Of a stretch of 64,000 nt of DNA, positions 15,298-24,490 are shown piece after piece. The position numbers and the translations under genes are program-made. The DNA comes from Tolypothrix tenuis PCC 7101 (GTDB lineage Bacteria; Cyanobacteriota; Cyanobacteriia; Cyanobacteriales; Nostocaceae). Location: contig NZ_AP018248.1 of the NCBI RefSeq assembly GCF_002368295.1, positions 8,493,094 through 8,557,093 of the forward strand, read 5' to 3'. Positions within the stretch are counted from its first letter, which is position 1. Every line of letters begins with the position of its first letter. Under the pieces are notes generated by a model that saw nothing but the letters and a program-made list of their open reading frames with translations, was not told the DNA's origin and ran no database searches.

Positions 15298-16506
15298 ATG
15301 ATGAAATTTAAGATTGCGATATTTACGAGTGTCATTTTATTTGGAACTCAGCTTGGTGTGGAACCGAGCCAAGCTCTCCCTGCGTCAGATGCCAAGCCAC
15401 AGACTCCTCTACCTGATCCAACCGTGATATTAGGATTTGGTGGAGTTTTGCAACCGGACTGTGTTCGACAGGTTGAAGCGGGTGAATATCGCTGTGCAAA
15501 GCGTTGGGCAGAAGTAACCCATTTGCTCAAATCATTGGTTTATCAAGATGTTGAGTCCCAGCTTATTGCACCCCTGCAACATCAACTGGCGATCGCAGAT
15601 CAATCCTGGCATCAGTTTCAAACACAACACTGTCAACAGTTGACTCAACGCTTACGCAATACGCCAGATTTTCCAATTGCAGCATCTGTCTGTTTGGCGC
15701 GATTAAATAACGATCGCATTCTAGAATTACAGAGAGGTGGTCAGATTATTACCCTCCAATCCCGCGATCCTCGATTTGAATCCTTACTTGATCGACTCAA
15801 ATTGAGAAATTCATCGGTGCAACGTCACTGGGAGCAATATCAAACTCAATATTGCCAGATCGAAAAAGCTCTATTCGTTTTTAACCCCCTGAGATTGGCT
15901 CAATGTCATCAGCTTCTCAGAGAGGCTCGACTTCACCAACTAGAAGACCTTTTGGCAGCACCTACTCGTGGCTTGGATCTGTTCAAGGATTCTGTACGAC
16001 CTGGAATTCCAGAGCTAAATTGTGTGGATGAGACACAGATCGGATTAAATCGATGCGCGGTCTATTGGTCGAAAACAACTCGGCTTTTGCAATCAAGCAT
16101 TTATGGCGATTGGGCAAAAAGACTATCGAAGCAGTATCAGCAAACATTTGCGATCTCACAGAAATACTGGCAAGACTATCGGGAAGCACATTGTACTGAG
16201 TTGGTTGAACCTTTTAAAGAAAATTCTATGGCACCGATGCTCTATCATCGCTGTTTAGCTCGGCTAAATAACGATCGCATTGCGGATCTAAAGGGGATAG
16301 CTGTATATGATTCAGAAGACGAGCCGCAGCAAGCCCCAGTTACATCTCGGCAAGATACCACTCAAGCTCTTTGGGAACGTTATCAAACTCAGTATTGCAA
16401 GTTTGAGTCACTGTTTTTTGGTAGTCAAACCAGAAGTAAGCAATGCCCAAATCGTTTAAATCTGGGACGGTTACACCATATCAAAGCAATGATGAATACT
16501 AGATAA
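15298..16506 (+). CDS. Secreted LprI-like (DUF1311) protein with duplicated module
   Basis: 402 residues with an N-terminal signal sequence (KIAIFTSVILFGTQLG, then a probable cleavage near SQALPA). The rest is a module of about 180 residues present twice. Each copy has C-----G--RCA-- W at its start, W--F/YR--HC and CLARLNNDRI in the middle, and ends with a W--YQTQYC segment. The C-----C--R spacing is that of the LprI/DUF1311 family, which includes a mycobacterial lysozyme-inhibitor lipoprotein. A periplasmic or cell-surface protein is likely. It is divergent from the immunity-like operon upstream. Inhibition of an enzyme is possible but not shown. Confidence 0.72.
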   Translation: MMKFKIAIFTSVILFGTQLGVEPSQALPASDAKPQTPLPDPTVILGFGGVLQPDCVRQVEAGEYRCAKRWAEVTHLLKSLVYQDVESQLIAPLQHQLAIADQSWHQFQTQHCQQLTQRLRNTPDFPIAASVCLARLNNDRILELQRGGQIITLQSRDPRFESLLDRLKLRNSSVQRHWEQYQTQYCQIEKALFVFNPLRLAQCHQLLREARLHQLEDLLAAPTRGLDLFKDSVRPGIPELNCVDETQIGLNRCAVYWSKTTRLLQSSIYGDWAKRLSKQYQQTFAISQKYWQDYREAHCTELVEPFKENSMAPMLYHRCLARLNNDRIADLKGIAVYDSEDEPQQAPVTSRQDTTQALWERYQTQYCKFESLFFGSQTRSKQCPNRLNLGRLHHIKAMMNTR

Positions 16507-16584
16507 AGAGGCAAATAATACTAGTTTATTACTTCCTAGAAATTTTTCGATATCAAATAGCGTTGCTCCCTCTTGCAATTCAAG

Positions 16585-17178
16585 TCAATCTATTAATAAA
16601 CTTCCTTTTAATTGAGATTGAGGATAATTATTATTTTCTTTCAATCTAATTGCAGTTTCATCAGAATTCCAAATTACTTGGAAATCATCCTCTGTTTTGC
16701 ATCTTCTCTGGGAATTATGGGAAATTGAGCCGATTTCTTTTTCCAGTATCCAATAATGTCTAAAAACAGCATGATGACAGTCCATATAACATGTCTCGTC
16801 AATTGCGATAGATTTTTTCCCACTAGGAGAAACAAAGTCAGTTCTACATCCTGCTCCAAAAATAAAAATTACTACAAACAATTGAAAAATAAATAAAGTT
16901 AAGGGCATTATCCCCAAGAATTGAGGTATAGACAATACGAATTTTAACCACCGAGACAAATTTGATTTAAAAATTAGGATAACTGCTGTAATAGAAATAA
17001 TTAGGACTAAAATCGTCAAGAAAAAACTACTAAATGCTCCTCCTCTGAGTGAATATTTAGTATTTCCCGATAACCAAATCAAGGATATCAAGGATATAAA
17101 ACCGAATATAGATAGTATGTATATGTAGAAAGTGGGACGATTTATAGGAAAAATATTGATATTCTTTTGAGTATTCAT
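16585..17178 (-). CDS. Integral membrane protein, unknown
   Basis: 197 residues with three or four hydrophobic helices in the first ~110 residues (FYIYILSIFGFISLISLIWL, FFLTILVLIISITAVILIF, LTLFIFQLFVVIFIFG). A soluble tail follows with four cysteines (GCRTDF, ETCYMDCHH, RRCKTE), which probably faces the periplasm and could form disulfides. No family was recognised. The next gene upstream on the same strand is a one-helix small ORF. Confidence 0.65.
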   Translation of the reverse strand: MNTQKNINIFPINRPTFYIYILSIFGFISLISLIWLSGNTKYSLRGGAFSSFFLTILVLIISITAVILIFKSNLSRWLKFVLSIPQFLGIMPLTLFIFQLFVVIFIFGAGCRTDFVSPSGKKSIAIDETCYMDCHHAVFRHYWILEKEIGSISHNSQRRCKTEDDFQVIWNSDETAIRLKENNNYPQSQLKGSLLID

Positions 17179-17232
17179 ATAGAAAATTTTCGTGAAAATA
17201 TATAAAAAATCCAGAAAACCAAGTTGAAGATA

Positions 17233-17400
17233 TTAGCTATCATCAAATATAATTCGGAAGAAGATGGCAATTATCACAACTATTGCAAATAGAGTTGCAA
17301 ACAAGGTGAAAGAGGTACGATTAAATCTCAACCACTTGAGATTAGAAAATTGTTTAAGCACAATTGATTTCCTGGGTTTGATTCGCCAGGGTTGTAACAT
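17233..17400 (-). CDS. Small membrane peptide (55 aa), putative
   Basis: Minus-strand ATG at 17400 opens 55 codons: a basic N-terminus (MLQPWRIKPRKS, KWLRFNRTS), then one strongly hydrophobic helix (FTLFATLFAIVVIIAIFF) and a short acidic end. The amphipathic charge pattern fits a single-pass small membrane protein. It lies between two other minus-strand membrane or secreted genes. No homologue was recalled, so coding status is uncertain. Confidence 0.42.
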   Translation of the reverse strand: MLQPWRIKPRKSIVLKQFSNLKWLRFNRTSFTLFATLFAIVVIIAIFFRIIFDDS

Positions 17401-17474
17401 TGTTCTTTAAAATTGGACTAAATTGATGAATCCAATTAGTAAGCGATTTGATTTGTAGTCTATTGCGATCGCAA

Positions 17475-17924
17475 TTAGTGACAGTTGCGATTCCCTTTGA
17501 TAAAAGCAGTTTTAGGGATTGCACTGCATTTAACCCCTGGAGAACCAAATCCACTATATTGATCGAAACTTCCTTGAACCTGCAAATCTGGGGGGAGCTT
17601 GGCAATGCTAGTTTTGTACAAGAAAAGGTTTCCGTCAACCACCATTGCAATGGGCAGTTCTTCAATGTACGTACCGCTAATAGTTAGGTCGCCTTTGACG
17701 GTTAGTTGATTAGGCAGTCGCTTGAGATTACCTTCCAGGGTAACGTTACGATTTATGATGCAGCGTCCTTCTTGTTCGAGCGCGCCAAATTTTTTCAGGC
17801 TTCCACAAGGTGCGGGGGGAGCTGGTTGCAGCAGATAAATTCCAACCACCACCAAGGGAAATATGAAAAGCAGCGATGCTCCAAGGGAGCCGCTACGCGA
17901 TCGCCATCTTAGTTTTGAGAACAT
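17475..17924 (-). CDS. Membrane-anchored protein with LRR-like repeats
   Basis: 149 residues: a basic start, a hydrophobic anchor or signal (LLFIFPLVVVGIYLLQPA), then four or so short beta-strand repeats of the form NLKRLPNQLTVKGDLTISGT / IEELPIAMVVDGNLFL / IAKLPPDLQVQGSF, like a brief leucine-rich or bactofilin-type array. It ends with two cysteines. It is probably held in or outside the plasma membrane. No specific family can be given. Confidence 0.62.
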   Translation of the reverse strand: MFSKLRWRSRSGSLGASLLFIFPLVVVGIYLLQPAPPAPCGSLKKFGALEQEGRCIINRNVTLEGNLKRLPNQLTVKGDLTISGTYIEELPIAMVVDGNLFLYKTSIAKLPPDLQVQGSFDQYSGFGSPGVKCSAIPKTAFIKGNRNCH

Positions 17925-18111
17925 ACAATTCTAATTTAGGTTAACTTAATATCTTGCACCTTTACGTATACATACAGCAAAATTAAACATCTGGGCGATA
18001 TAGCTACAGTACCTTTGTTTGCTTTTAACACTAAATTAATACTTTTAGCTTTATGCTGAGTATTTAATCTCACTATTTTTGCTTGGAAGATGTGAGGAGT
18101 ATGTCACAAGA

Positions 18112-18245
18112 AGCAGAGGAGCAGGGAGCAGGGGGCAAGGGGGAAGACTTAGAACGGGGCTTGATACCCATGTTCCGCTCCGCTCCACGGCTCCAGAACA
18201 GGGGACTGCTCCCCCTGCTCCCTGCCCCCTGCCCCTCCGCCTCTT
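18112..18245. repeat. GC-rich inverted repeat (GAGCAGGGAGCAGGGGGC)
   Basis: A purine-rich arm (GAGGAGCAGGGAGCAGGGGG) at about 18115 is mirrored near 18205-18240 by CCCCTGCTCCCTGCCCCC, with GGCTTGATACCC and TTCCGCTCCGC between. This is a well-known type of dispersed cyanobacterial repeat. It extends the open frame of the following gene artificially upstream of its real start. Confidence 0.7.
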
Positions 18246-18283
18246 TGGTCAATAGAAAATCCAAGTCCTTCGAGAGTTGCTGG

Positions 18284-19708
18284 ATGAGAGATAAGCATGG
18301 AAAAACGTTTGTTCTAATTGATGGGTATACATTAGCGATCGCACAAAGCGATTCAGGCGTGTTATTCTCTGGTCGCCACAGTCGCAAAGCCATAACCCGA
18401 TATGACGATTCGCTCCTAATTAAGTTTTTGGCACGTCATGCCCAACATGATACTTTTTGGCAGTGCTTTCAGGCGCGTGAAATGTATGAGAATGAGGATA
18501 ATCGCTTCTTTGTTAGGAATTGCCAGCAGCTTATTGGCGAACGCAGTTGGAAATTACCGCAAGTTTATCAAAATTGGGCGATTTGGGAACTGATAGATCA
18601 GCTGTTTCAAATTCATGGCGAGTCTTACAATGAACCGATTTGTTTATGGCATCCAGGGAGTTACTATCCGATGTACGGTATTCCCTATGGAACTGCATTG
18701 AAGGTGATACAGGTTGCGCGGAATTGGAGCAATCTGCAAGAAATCGAGGGAATTGAACTGCTCAATGAAACCCAGTGGAATTTACGCTTTGCGTCTGCTG
18801 CGAGTCCTACTCACTCTTTACTAATCCCGCAGATTTTGTCTGAGATTGAGGAAGCCGCTAGTATATATCTACTATTTTTTGAAGAAAAAGCACGCTTATA
18901 TACACCCAACCAGGTTGCAGCAATTCGATATGAACTGCTGCATCAGATGGTGATCGCCAACCTACTCAACCGTGAAATCTCACCAGAAATTCTTGCTTGT
19001 CTAGTTGCTTATCCAAATCTGCAACGCTGTGTCATTCAAGCTGAAAAACTATGGCGTTATTTAGATGGTGCTTCTGTGAGCCAAGAAAAAAATAGTTTGT
19101 GTTTAGATTGGATGTTTTTTGATCCACCACTACCTCAACCTGACTTTCATCAGCTTTGCTTACAGCATTTTCAAAAAGCAAAATTGCAATACCCCTATAC
19201 GATTCCCTTTGAAGCCGATGGGAAGCAATATCGGCTGGTGACAGGAAGTGTACATCACAATGCGATCGCCTTGTTAACGGTTTTAGAAATTACAATGACG
19301 ATAAATGCAAATGCCTTATTTAGCAACGTGAATGAGCCGACGTACCTAGAGTTAGTTGTCTGGGCTTCGCTGGAATCCTGCTTACCTCCCGTCGAAGATT
19401 GGGAAATGTCTGTTGATTGGAGAGGAAGAGAAGATGAGTTGCTCACTTTAGGAACAGATCCTTCCTTGCCTAAAGCTGAGTTTTTCTTGAACTGTTTAGC
19501 ATCTCACCTGGCAAGACTCTGGCAAAATGGGGAGCGAACGGCGTTGAAACAAGGATTGCTCCCTTTGCAAAGTTATTTCCCAAAAGAAACCTACTTTCTT
19601 TACTGTCGAAGTCAGATGCTACTATCCGGGGAACTGCGATTTCACTATGGGGAATGGTTTGATGGGGGCTTTCTCCGGCTTTTTCGGGCAGAACAAGGGG
19701 AGTCTTAA
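18284..19708 (+). CDS. Hypothetical protein, larger paralogue of the 13.2-kb gene
   Basis: 475 residues from the ATG at 18284; the frame is open from 18083, but that part is repeat-derived. Residues about 5-330 parallel the 353-aa protein: FVLIDGYTLAIAQ, a helix with YLLFFEEKARLYTPN, PNLQRCVIQAEKLW, LCLDWMFFDPPLPQPDF and YRLVTG. The last ~120 residues add a second domain (DWEMSVDWRGREDELL, TDPSLPKAEFFLNCL), which also survives in the relic at 14749. Soluble, no signal. Next come a beta-propeller-like protein and a SUKH protein on the same strand, so this may be part of an immunity- or sensor-type accessory cluster. Function unknown. Confidence 0.68.
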   Translation: MRDKHGKTFVLIDGYTLAIAQSDSGVLFSGRHSRKAITRYDDSLLIKFLARHAQHDTFWQCFQAREMYENEDNRFFVRNCQQLIGERSWKLPQVYQNWAIWELIDQLFQIHGESYNEPICLWHPGSYYPMYGIPYGTALKVIQVARNWSNLQEIEGIELLNETQWNLRFASAASPTHSLLIPQILSEIEEAASIYLLFFEEKARLYTPNQVAAIRYELLHQMVIANLLNREISPEILACLVAYPNLQRCVIQAEKLWRYLDGASVSQEKNSLCLDWMFFDPPLPQPDFHQLCLQHFQKAKLQYPYTIPFEADGKQYRLVTGSVHHNAIALLTVLEITMTINANALFSNVNEPTYLELVVWASLESCLPPVEDWEMSVDWRGREDELLTLGTDPSLPKAEFFLNCLASHLARLWQNGERTALKQGLLPLQSYFPKETYFLYCRSQMLLSGELRFHYGEWFDGGFLRLFRAEQGES

Positions 19709-19742
19709 CAATTCAAAATTCAAAATTCAAAATTCAAAATTA
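19708..19742. repeat. Tandem repeat AATTCAAA (four copies)
   Basis: Four head-to-tail copies of a nine-base AATTCAAAA-type unit between the 18.3-kb gene and the next one. This is a common cyanobacterial STRR. Translation through it (NSKFKIQNSK) is an artefact, which argues for the downstream start at 19770. Confidence 0.7.
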
Positions 19743-19769
19743 ATGGCGATGGCTAGGAGGGCAAGGTGT

Positions 19770-20843
19770 ATGGATTGCAAAGCACTAATTTACGACGCGG
19801 TAAGGAAACAGGCGATTCTCCATAGGAGACACTTCGTGAACGCACCAATATACCCTCATTCTTTGGTGAAGTGGGATATTTCCCAACAACCCCGGATAAT
19901 TGGACAAATCGAGTTACCCTATGATTTTGAATCAGTACCAAGTATTGTTTTGTTACCGGATGGGGAAAGGTTTGCTGTGGCTCCTTCTGAGGTTACGCCA
20001 GAATTTGGGATTGAGATTCGTCGCTGGGATGATTTTTCCGTTTTGCAACGAGTTGACTTACCCCATGCACCCTATGAGGAGAATTCCCAGGAGGATGAGT
20101 ATTATGGACATGGTAAATGTACTCATATTTCCTGGTTGGGATTAACACCTTGCCAGGGCTATTTATTGGTTGGTGAGGGTTGGGGAGATATTTATCTAGT
20201 TAATTTAGAAAGCGGTGAGCAGATTCGTTGGTTGCGTCGTTGGCGAGATTATAATGCTGCTTTTGCCATCGATCCACAAATGCAGTTTCTCATTGTTAAT
20301 TCTGTAGACATGGATGAGTCCCATCAATTTTACAGAATTGACAGTATGCTTGAGGATAAATTGACCTATTTGGGGGAATATTCAGGTGGTGTGCGTTGTC
20401 ATCGTGGCGGCTTGAGTTTTAGCCCAGATGGTCAGCATCTGGCTTATACTGCATATCGATATCAAGGTGTTGATTTATTAAGTTTTCGGCTTGAACGCTC
20501 GATATTAAGCACTTTATCCCCGCAAACGCAGGAACCACTCCATGAAATATGGAAAAAATGGGAAAAATCGTCACAATATCGCGCGAAAATGTGGGGTCAA
20601 TTCTTTCGGTTGTACCATGACCATGATGGATTAAATCCTTGGCAAAGTAATATCGTTTGGCTAGATAACAACAGGTTATTGTGTGGTGTAGGGCAAATTC
20701 TGGCAGTGCTGTCAGCTCAGACAGGGGAAATAATAAAAACCTATGACGTGGATGCAGTGGTTAATACTTTGGTGTTTGACTACACATCTTTCCAAGCAAT
20801 TGTTGCCACCAAGCAAGGGATAAAGGTGGTTGCGATCGCCTAA
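19770..20843 (+). CDS. Beta-propeller-like (WD40-like) hypothetical protein
   Basis: 357 residues from the ATG at 19770, preceded by GGAGGGCAAGG. It shows repeated propeller-type strands: SIVLLPDGERFAVAP, YLLVGEGWGDIYLVNLESGEQIRW, GLSFSPDGQHLAYTA, ILAVLSAQTGEIIKTYDVD. The blades are divergent and lack the GH-WD signature, so a WD40-like or YVTN-type propeller is inferred. It is soluble. It lies between the 475-aa paralogue gene and the SUKH gene on the same strand. A protein-binding role is likely; the partner is unknown. Confidence 0.65.
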   Translation: MDCKALIYDAVRKQAILHRRHFVNAPIYPHSLVKWDISQQPRIIGQIELPYDFESVPSIVLLPDGERFAVAPSEVTPEFGIEIRRWDDFSVLQRVDLPHAPYEENSQEDEYYGHGKCTHISWLGLTPCQGYLLVGEGWGDIYLVNLESGEQIRWLRRWRDYNAAFAIDPQMQFLIVNSVDMDESHQFYRIDSMLEDKLTYLGEYSGGVRCHRGGLSFSPDGQHLAYTAYRYQGVDLLSFRLERSILSTLSPQTQEPLHEIWKKWEKSSQYRAKMWGQFFRLYHDHDGLNPWQSNIVWLDNNRLLCGVGQILAVLSAQTGEIIKTYDVDAVVNTLVFDYTSFQAIVATKQGIKVVAIA

Positions 20844-20923
20844 TCAATGTAGCGGTAAAACCTATGATAACAAGTGAAGACATAACTGGCGGTGATTGAG
20901 ATGGGTGTTTTCGAGGTGAGTAA

Positions 20924-22141
20924 ATGTGGGAATATGTTCAATATCTGAATGCAGAGTTACTTGATCTTAAACTTTGGGGCGAAGGTTGTCGCCTGTATCA
21001 AATTCGCCAAATGGGTGATGATGAGATTTGCTTGATTCAAACAGATGATAACTGGCAAGTCTTTTATACCGAGCGTGGTGCGGTTCAACAACTGCTGTTT
21101 GAATTTACGGATGAGGCGGAAGCTTGTGAGTTTATGTATCGGGAGATAAAGACAATTAAGCATCCTCATCTTGTGGGATTATTTCCGACTGATGATGATG
21201 CAGAGCAATTCTGTCAGGTGTTGACTCAGTTACAAATTCAATTCTCTCACGACCCGCAAGGAAGGGTGAGAGTATACGATCAAGACATTTTTACAGTGGA
21301 GCGTCATTTCGGTTGCCAATTACCCCTGCGAAAATGGTTAAGCGTTCCTGAACGAATTCACGTCACCCTCGCTCGATTGCGAAAATTCGATCCATACAAT
21401 CGCTATACCCAAATCACGACTAATCCGCCAATTGGTTCTGAAGCAAAGTTGAGCGCGTTAGAAGCACAACATGGAATTAAACTGCCTGAAGTTTACAGAA
21501 CATTTTTGCTAGAAGTTTGCAATGGTGGCAATTGGGAACGGCTAGGACATTACTGGTCGGCTGAGGAAGTTATGGCAAACAATTCTGTAGAACTATGGAA
21601 TCAGCCTTTACCTGAGTTCCTCGCAAAGTTGAAAGCAGCAAAGTCGGGGGATTGGCTCAAAAATGCAGAAAATCGGCAATATCCAGGGTTGTTACGAATT
21701 GTCGATTGGGATAATCCTGTGCGGGATTTGTTTCTCACTCAGGAAGGATATGAGGTGGAAATTCAGGGGGATTGGATTCGTTTTTGTGAGTTTTCCCCAG
21801 AACAATGGCTCAAGGATTTTCTAGATGATATTCAATATGGGTTATCTCCAATTGAAGGATTACTGGCTTTTCTTCGCTCTGGGGAATTAATTCGAGATTA
21901 TCCATACTTGCACACTGTGAATGTTGCCAGACTCCTTGCAGAAACGATTGGACTCAATATCGAGCCTGAACTCACAAATGAGCAAGTGAAGATGAGCGAT
22001 GAAATAGATTATAAAATCAACCAATGGCGAATTGAGAACATGGGTAAGATGCGGTACAACTTTGGGTTTAATGCAGAGCAAGCTGAGGTGCGAACGCAAC
22101 GAATTTTAGAAAGGCTGGAGTACCTAAAAAAAATTATTTAG
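20924..22141 (+). CDS. SUKH (SMI1/KNR4)-domain protein
   Basis: 405 residues. The N-terminal ~120 (LNAELLDLKLWGEGCRLYQIRQMGDDEICLI, YTERGAVQQLLFEFTDEAEACEFMY) form a domain of unknown type. Around residues 165-310 lies a SUKH/SMI1-KNR4 domain with LSALEAQHGIKLPEVYRTFLLEVCNGG, GLLRIVDWDN and ending near FSPEQWLKDFL. SUKH proteins in bacteria are mostly immunity proteins against polymorphic toxins. No toxin gene is visible nearby, so an orphan immunity or a housekeeping role remains open. A helical C-terminal tail follows. Confidence 0.75.
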   Translation: MWEYVQYLNAELLDLKLWGEGCRLYQIRQMGDDEICLIQTDDNWQVFYTERGAVQQLLFEFTDEAEACEFMYREIKTIKHPHLVGLFPTDDDAEQFCQVLTQLQIQFSHDPQGRVRVYDQDIFTVERHFGCQLPLRKWLSVPERIHVTLARLRKFDPYNRYTQITTNPPIGSEAKLSALEAQHGIKLPEVYRTFLLEVCNGGNWERLGHYWSAEEVMANNSVELWNQPLPEFLAKLKAAKSGDWLKNAENRQYPGLLRIVDWDNPVRDLFLTQEGYEVEIQGDWIRFCEFSPEQWLKDFLDDIQYGLSPIEGLLAFLRSGELIRDYPYLHTVNVARLLAETIGLNIEPELTNEQVKMSDEIDYKINQWRIENMGKMRYNFGFNAEQAEVRTQRILERLEYLKKII

Positions 22142-22239
22142 CTTTGCTTGCATCTGGAGAAAAAAAGTTACGAAATAATAACTATTAATACAAAAATTGG
22201 TGCAACTTTTTATTTGCTCTTTATTGTTCTTCCAAACCG

Positions 22240-22596
22240 ATGACGCAGTTGTTAGCACTATTAATTTCTTGGGTAATTGAAATACCTGTGGTGTTAATTA
22301 CTTTAGCAAAGACACAGCAATTTTCTTCCCGTGGGGATATCTACAATACGTCGATTATAGCCTTTGCTGCAACCCTCTTCACCCATCCCCTAGCTTGTGA
22401 AAGTAACCAAATACTAATTCCTTACATGGACTTTCCTCTGAGAGTAGCACTGATAGAAAGCTTTGTGGCGATCGCGGAAGGTATTCTCTATACAATAATT
22501 TTAAAATTAGCTTGGCAAAAGGGTTTATTTTTATCTATCATTGCCAATGGAGCTTCGTTTTTAGGAGGTTTGCTAATCGCTGAATTCTGGCGATAA
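22240..22596 (+). CDS. Small membrane protein, unknown
   Basis: 118 residues with four hydrophobic stretches (LLALLISWVIEIPVVLIT, IIAFAATLFTHPLA, VALIESFVAIAEGILYTIIL and LFLSIIANGASFLGGLL). Conserved-looking polar residues (TH-LACE and E-F-AI-EG) inside helices suggest a transport or enzyme role, but I know no family. It is convergent with the membrane gene at 22619, with only 22 bp between stops. Confidence 0.62.
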   Translation: MTQLLALLISWVIEIPVVLITLAKTQQFSSRGDIYNTSIIAFAATLFTHPLACESNQILIPYMDFPLRVALIESFVAIAEGILYTIILKLAWQKGLFLSIIANGASFLGGLLIAEFWR

Positions 22597-22618
22597 TAAA
22601 TATTGATTAATTTCAGCA

Positions 22619-23584
22619 TTAACCATTTACTTTACTCTCTTCTGGTATTGCCAAAGCTAGGAGTAAAATTGGAATTTCCACCCAAGCATGTACTGCTGCC
22701 ACAATCCCATACACCGCACGAGTATTGATGAATGATATAGTAAAACCGACAAATAATAACGCACTTAAGAATGTAACGAACCAGCGAAAATGCTTTTTTT
22801 CATAATATGTTAAAAACCTGTTAGATGTTCTACATTGATTAGCATTATCCCACTTCGGTAACACACCTATAACCACAGCATAGTGCATAGATTGTAAAAA
22901 TACTGCTGCGGAAAAAGCATGAATCGCTATTACTTGGTTATGTAGTTGCTTTGGTACAAAAGCTCCTAAATGAAACTCCAATCCTCCAACTGGAAATAAA
23001 GATGCTTCTAATGTAACCAAACCCATAGAGGATAAAAACTTGTAGGGTATTCCAGAAAGAATTACTAAAGGAACAAGAAAAAAGACTACAGCACAAGCGA
23101 ATAAAGCGCGATTGCGTTGCCAACCCCGTAATTTTTCCGCTATAAATCCCACAGGGGTAATGTTATGTAAAATCGCGAATAATAACAGTGTGAGAGTCGC
23201 TGACCAAAATATCCCAACTGCGAGGATAACACATAAAATAGTTCCCAAAACTCCTAATCGCCAGTCTTTTTTAGCTAAAATCGGGATAACAAGTGAAACT
23301 AACCCAACTACGCAACTTAATTCTAAGCTTATGCTTAACCAAGTTGGAATTAAGCCAAATACTTGTAAAATGCGAAAACAAATTACTAGTAGAAGTAACT
23401 GACTAATTCTCAAACGCAAACTATTTCCTAGACGCTGATGAAAGCGATGATTAACATAATGTAATTCCGTTAAAACATGGGTAAGTCCAAATGTTGCTAA
23501 AGTAAATGTGTATGTAGCTAAAGGACAAGCTACTGCAGATATTGCACTAACTAAAAATAGAATAATAGCAGCAAAGATTGACAT
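22619..23584 (-). CDS. Polytopic membrane protein, unknown
   Basis: 321 residues with about nine transmembrane segments. In-membrane histidines and a Glu are notable: GLTHVLTELHYVNHRFHQRLG near the N-terminus, LLFAILHNITPVGF, IAIHAFSAAVFLQSMHYAVVIG and VHAWVEIPIL. Such a His-rich pattern fits a metal- or haem-binding membrane enzyme, but this is only inference. The secreted 223-aa gene lies 10 bp upstream on the same strand, so the two are probably one operon. Confidence 0.65.
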   Translation of the reverse strand: MSIFAAIILFLVSAISAVACPLATYTFTLATFGLTHVLTELHYVNHRFHQRLGNSLRLRISQLLLLVICFRILQVFGLIPTWLSISLELSCVVGLVSLVIPILAKKDWRLGVLGTILCVILAVGIFWSATLTLLLFAILHNITPVGFIAEKLRGWQRNRALFACAVVFFLVPLVILSGIPYKFLSSMGLVTLEASLFPVGGLEFHLGAFVPKQLHNQVIAIHAFSAAVFLQSMHYAVVIGVLPKWDNANQCRTSNRFLTYYEKKHFRWFVTFLSALLFVGFTISFINTRAVYGIVAAVHAWVEIPILLLALAIPEESKVNG

Positions 23585-23594
23585 TTTCTAATAA

Positions 23595-24266
23595 TTAATT
23601 CTGTTTGTTGCCAAATTTGATTTTTTTATAAACCATCGTGATACCAACTAGGGATATTCCGGGAATTATCAAGTTGAACCAATTCAGATTCTTACTCAAT
23701 GAAGGTAATGGTCGTGTATCTTGCACTTGATAAGCTTTTGTTTCTGAATTTCCTTGCTTAGAAGTGTAAACAACTTCCTTATATCTTAAATCGAGAGATT
23801 TGGGTGCGATCGCGACAATTTCTAAAACATCAGCAACTTCTTTTATGCCATATCTATCTGGTAGCAATCTCAGAGATGTAATACTATTCTTGGCTGGAAT
23901 TAACAGAGCTTTTTTACTATTCAAATCTTTAATGGATTCACCTTCTTCACTCTTGACAATATCTTGCGATTTAAGCAAAGTTTTTTTAATTGCATAGATA
24001 TCACTATATTCTCGATATCCATTTAAACCCAAACATTTACCTGACCGAAGAATTCTGTTAGATGTTGGCAGGTTGGGATTTTGTGATTTAACATGTGCAA
24101 TCAAAAAATACTTGGGATATTTGTCAATATTGGCAATTTTAAAACAGTAATTAACTGGAGATTCTCCCGGAGGTAAAACATCTGCCCAAGCAACAGGTAC
24201 ATGAATATTGTTTATTAGCGTTACTGTAACTAATATTTTGAGAATATCTTTCATAGATTTCATCAT
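23595..24266 (-). CDS. Exported protein with C-terminal anchor
   Basis: 223 residues: a signal sequence (ILKILVTVTLINNIHVPVAWA), a beta-rich domain with two cysteines (VNYCFKI, GKCLGLNGYREY), a Tyr/Asp/Lys-rich segment, and a hydrophobic helix near the end (LIIPGISLVGITMVY) followed by a basic tail. This topology puts the domain in the periplasm, held to the inner membrane. It is directly upstream of the polytopic gene at 22619 and probably cooperates with it. Function unknown. Confidence 0.66.
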   Translation of the reverse strand: MMKSMKDILKILVTVTLINNIHVPVAWADVLPPGESPVNYCFKIANIDKYPKYFLIAHVKSQNPNLPTSNRILRSGKCLGLNGYREYSDIYAIKKTLLKSQDIVKSEEGESIKDLNSKKALLIPAKNSITSLRLLPDRYGIKEVADVLEIVAIAPKSLDLRYKEVVYTSKQGNSETKAYQVQDTRPLPSLSKNLNWFNLIIPGISLVGITMVYKKIKFGNKQN

Positions 24267-24490
24267 AATAAGATAGAAGTTAATTCACAATTCATAGTTA
24301 TATCCTAATTTTGTATAAATAATTGATAATTTTCTTGAATCAAGTTTGGCAGTGGGTGTAATATTCGCTTTACCTAATCATCTGCCAAATATTTTTTCAC
24401 GGATTCAATAATAGGATTCATGGTGTCATTATTTGCTTCCAGGCTTAGTTTTCTCATTTTAGAAAATATCAATCTTTAAATTTTCATCAA

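Noticed and set aside
18083..18283. N-terminal extension of the 475-aa protein
   Set aside because: The extra 67 codons translate a dispersed GC-rich inverted repeat (EEQGAGGKGE), so the start at 18284 is preferred.
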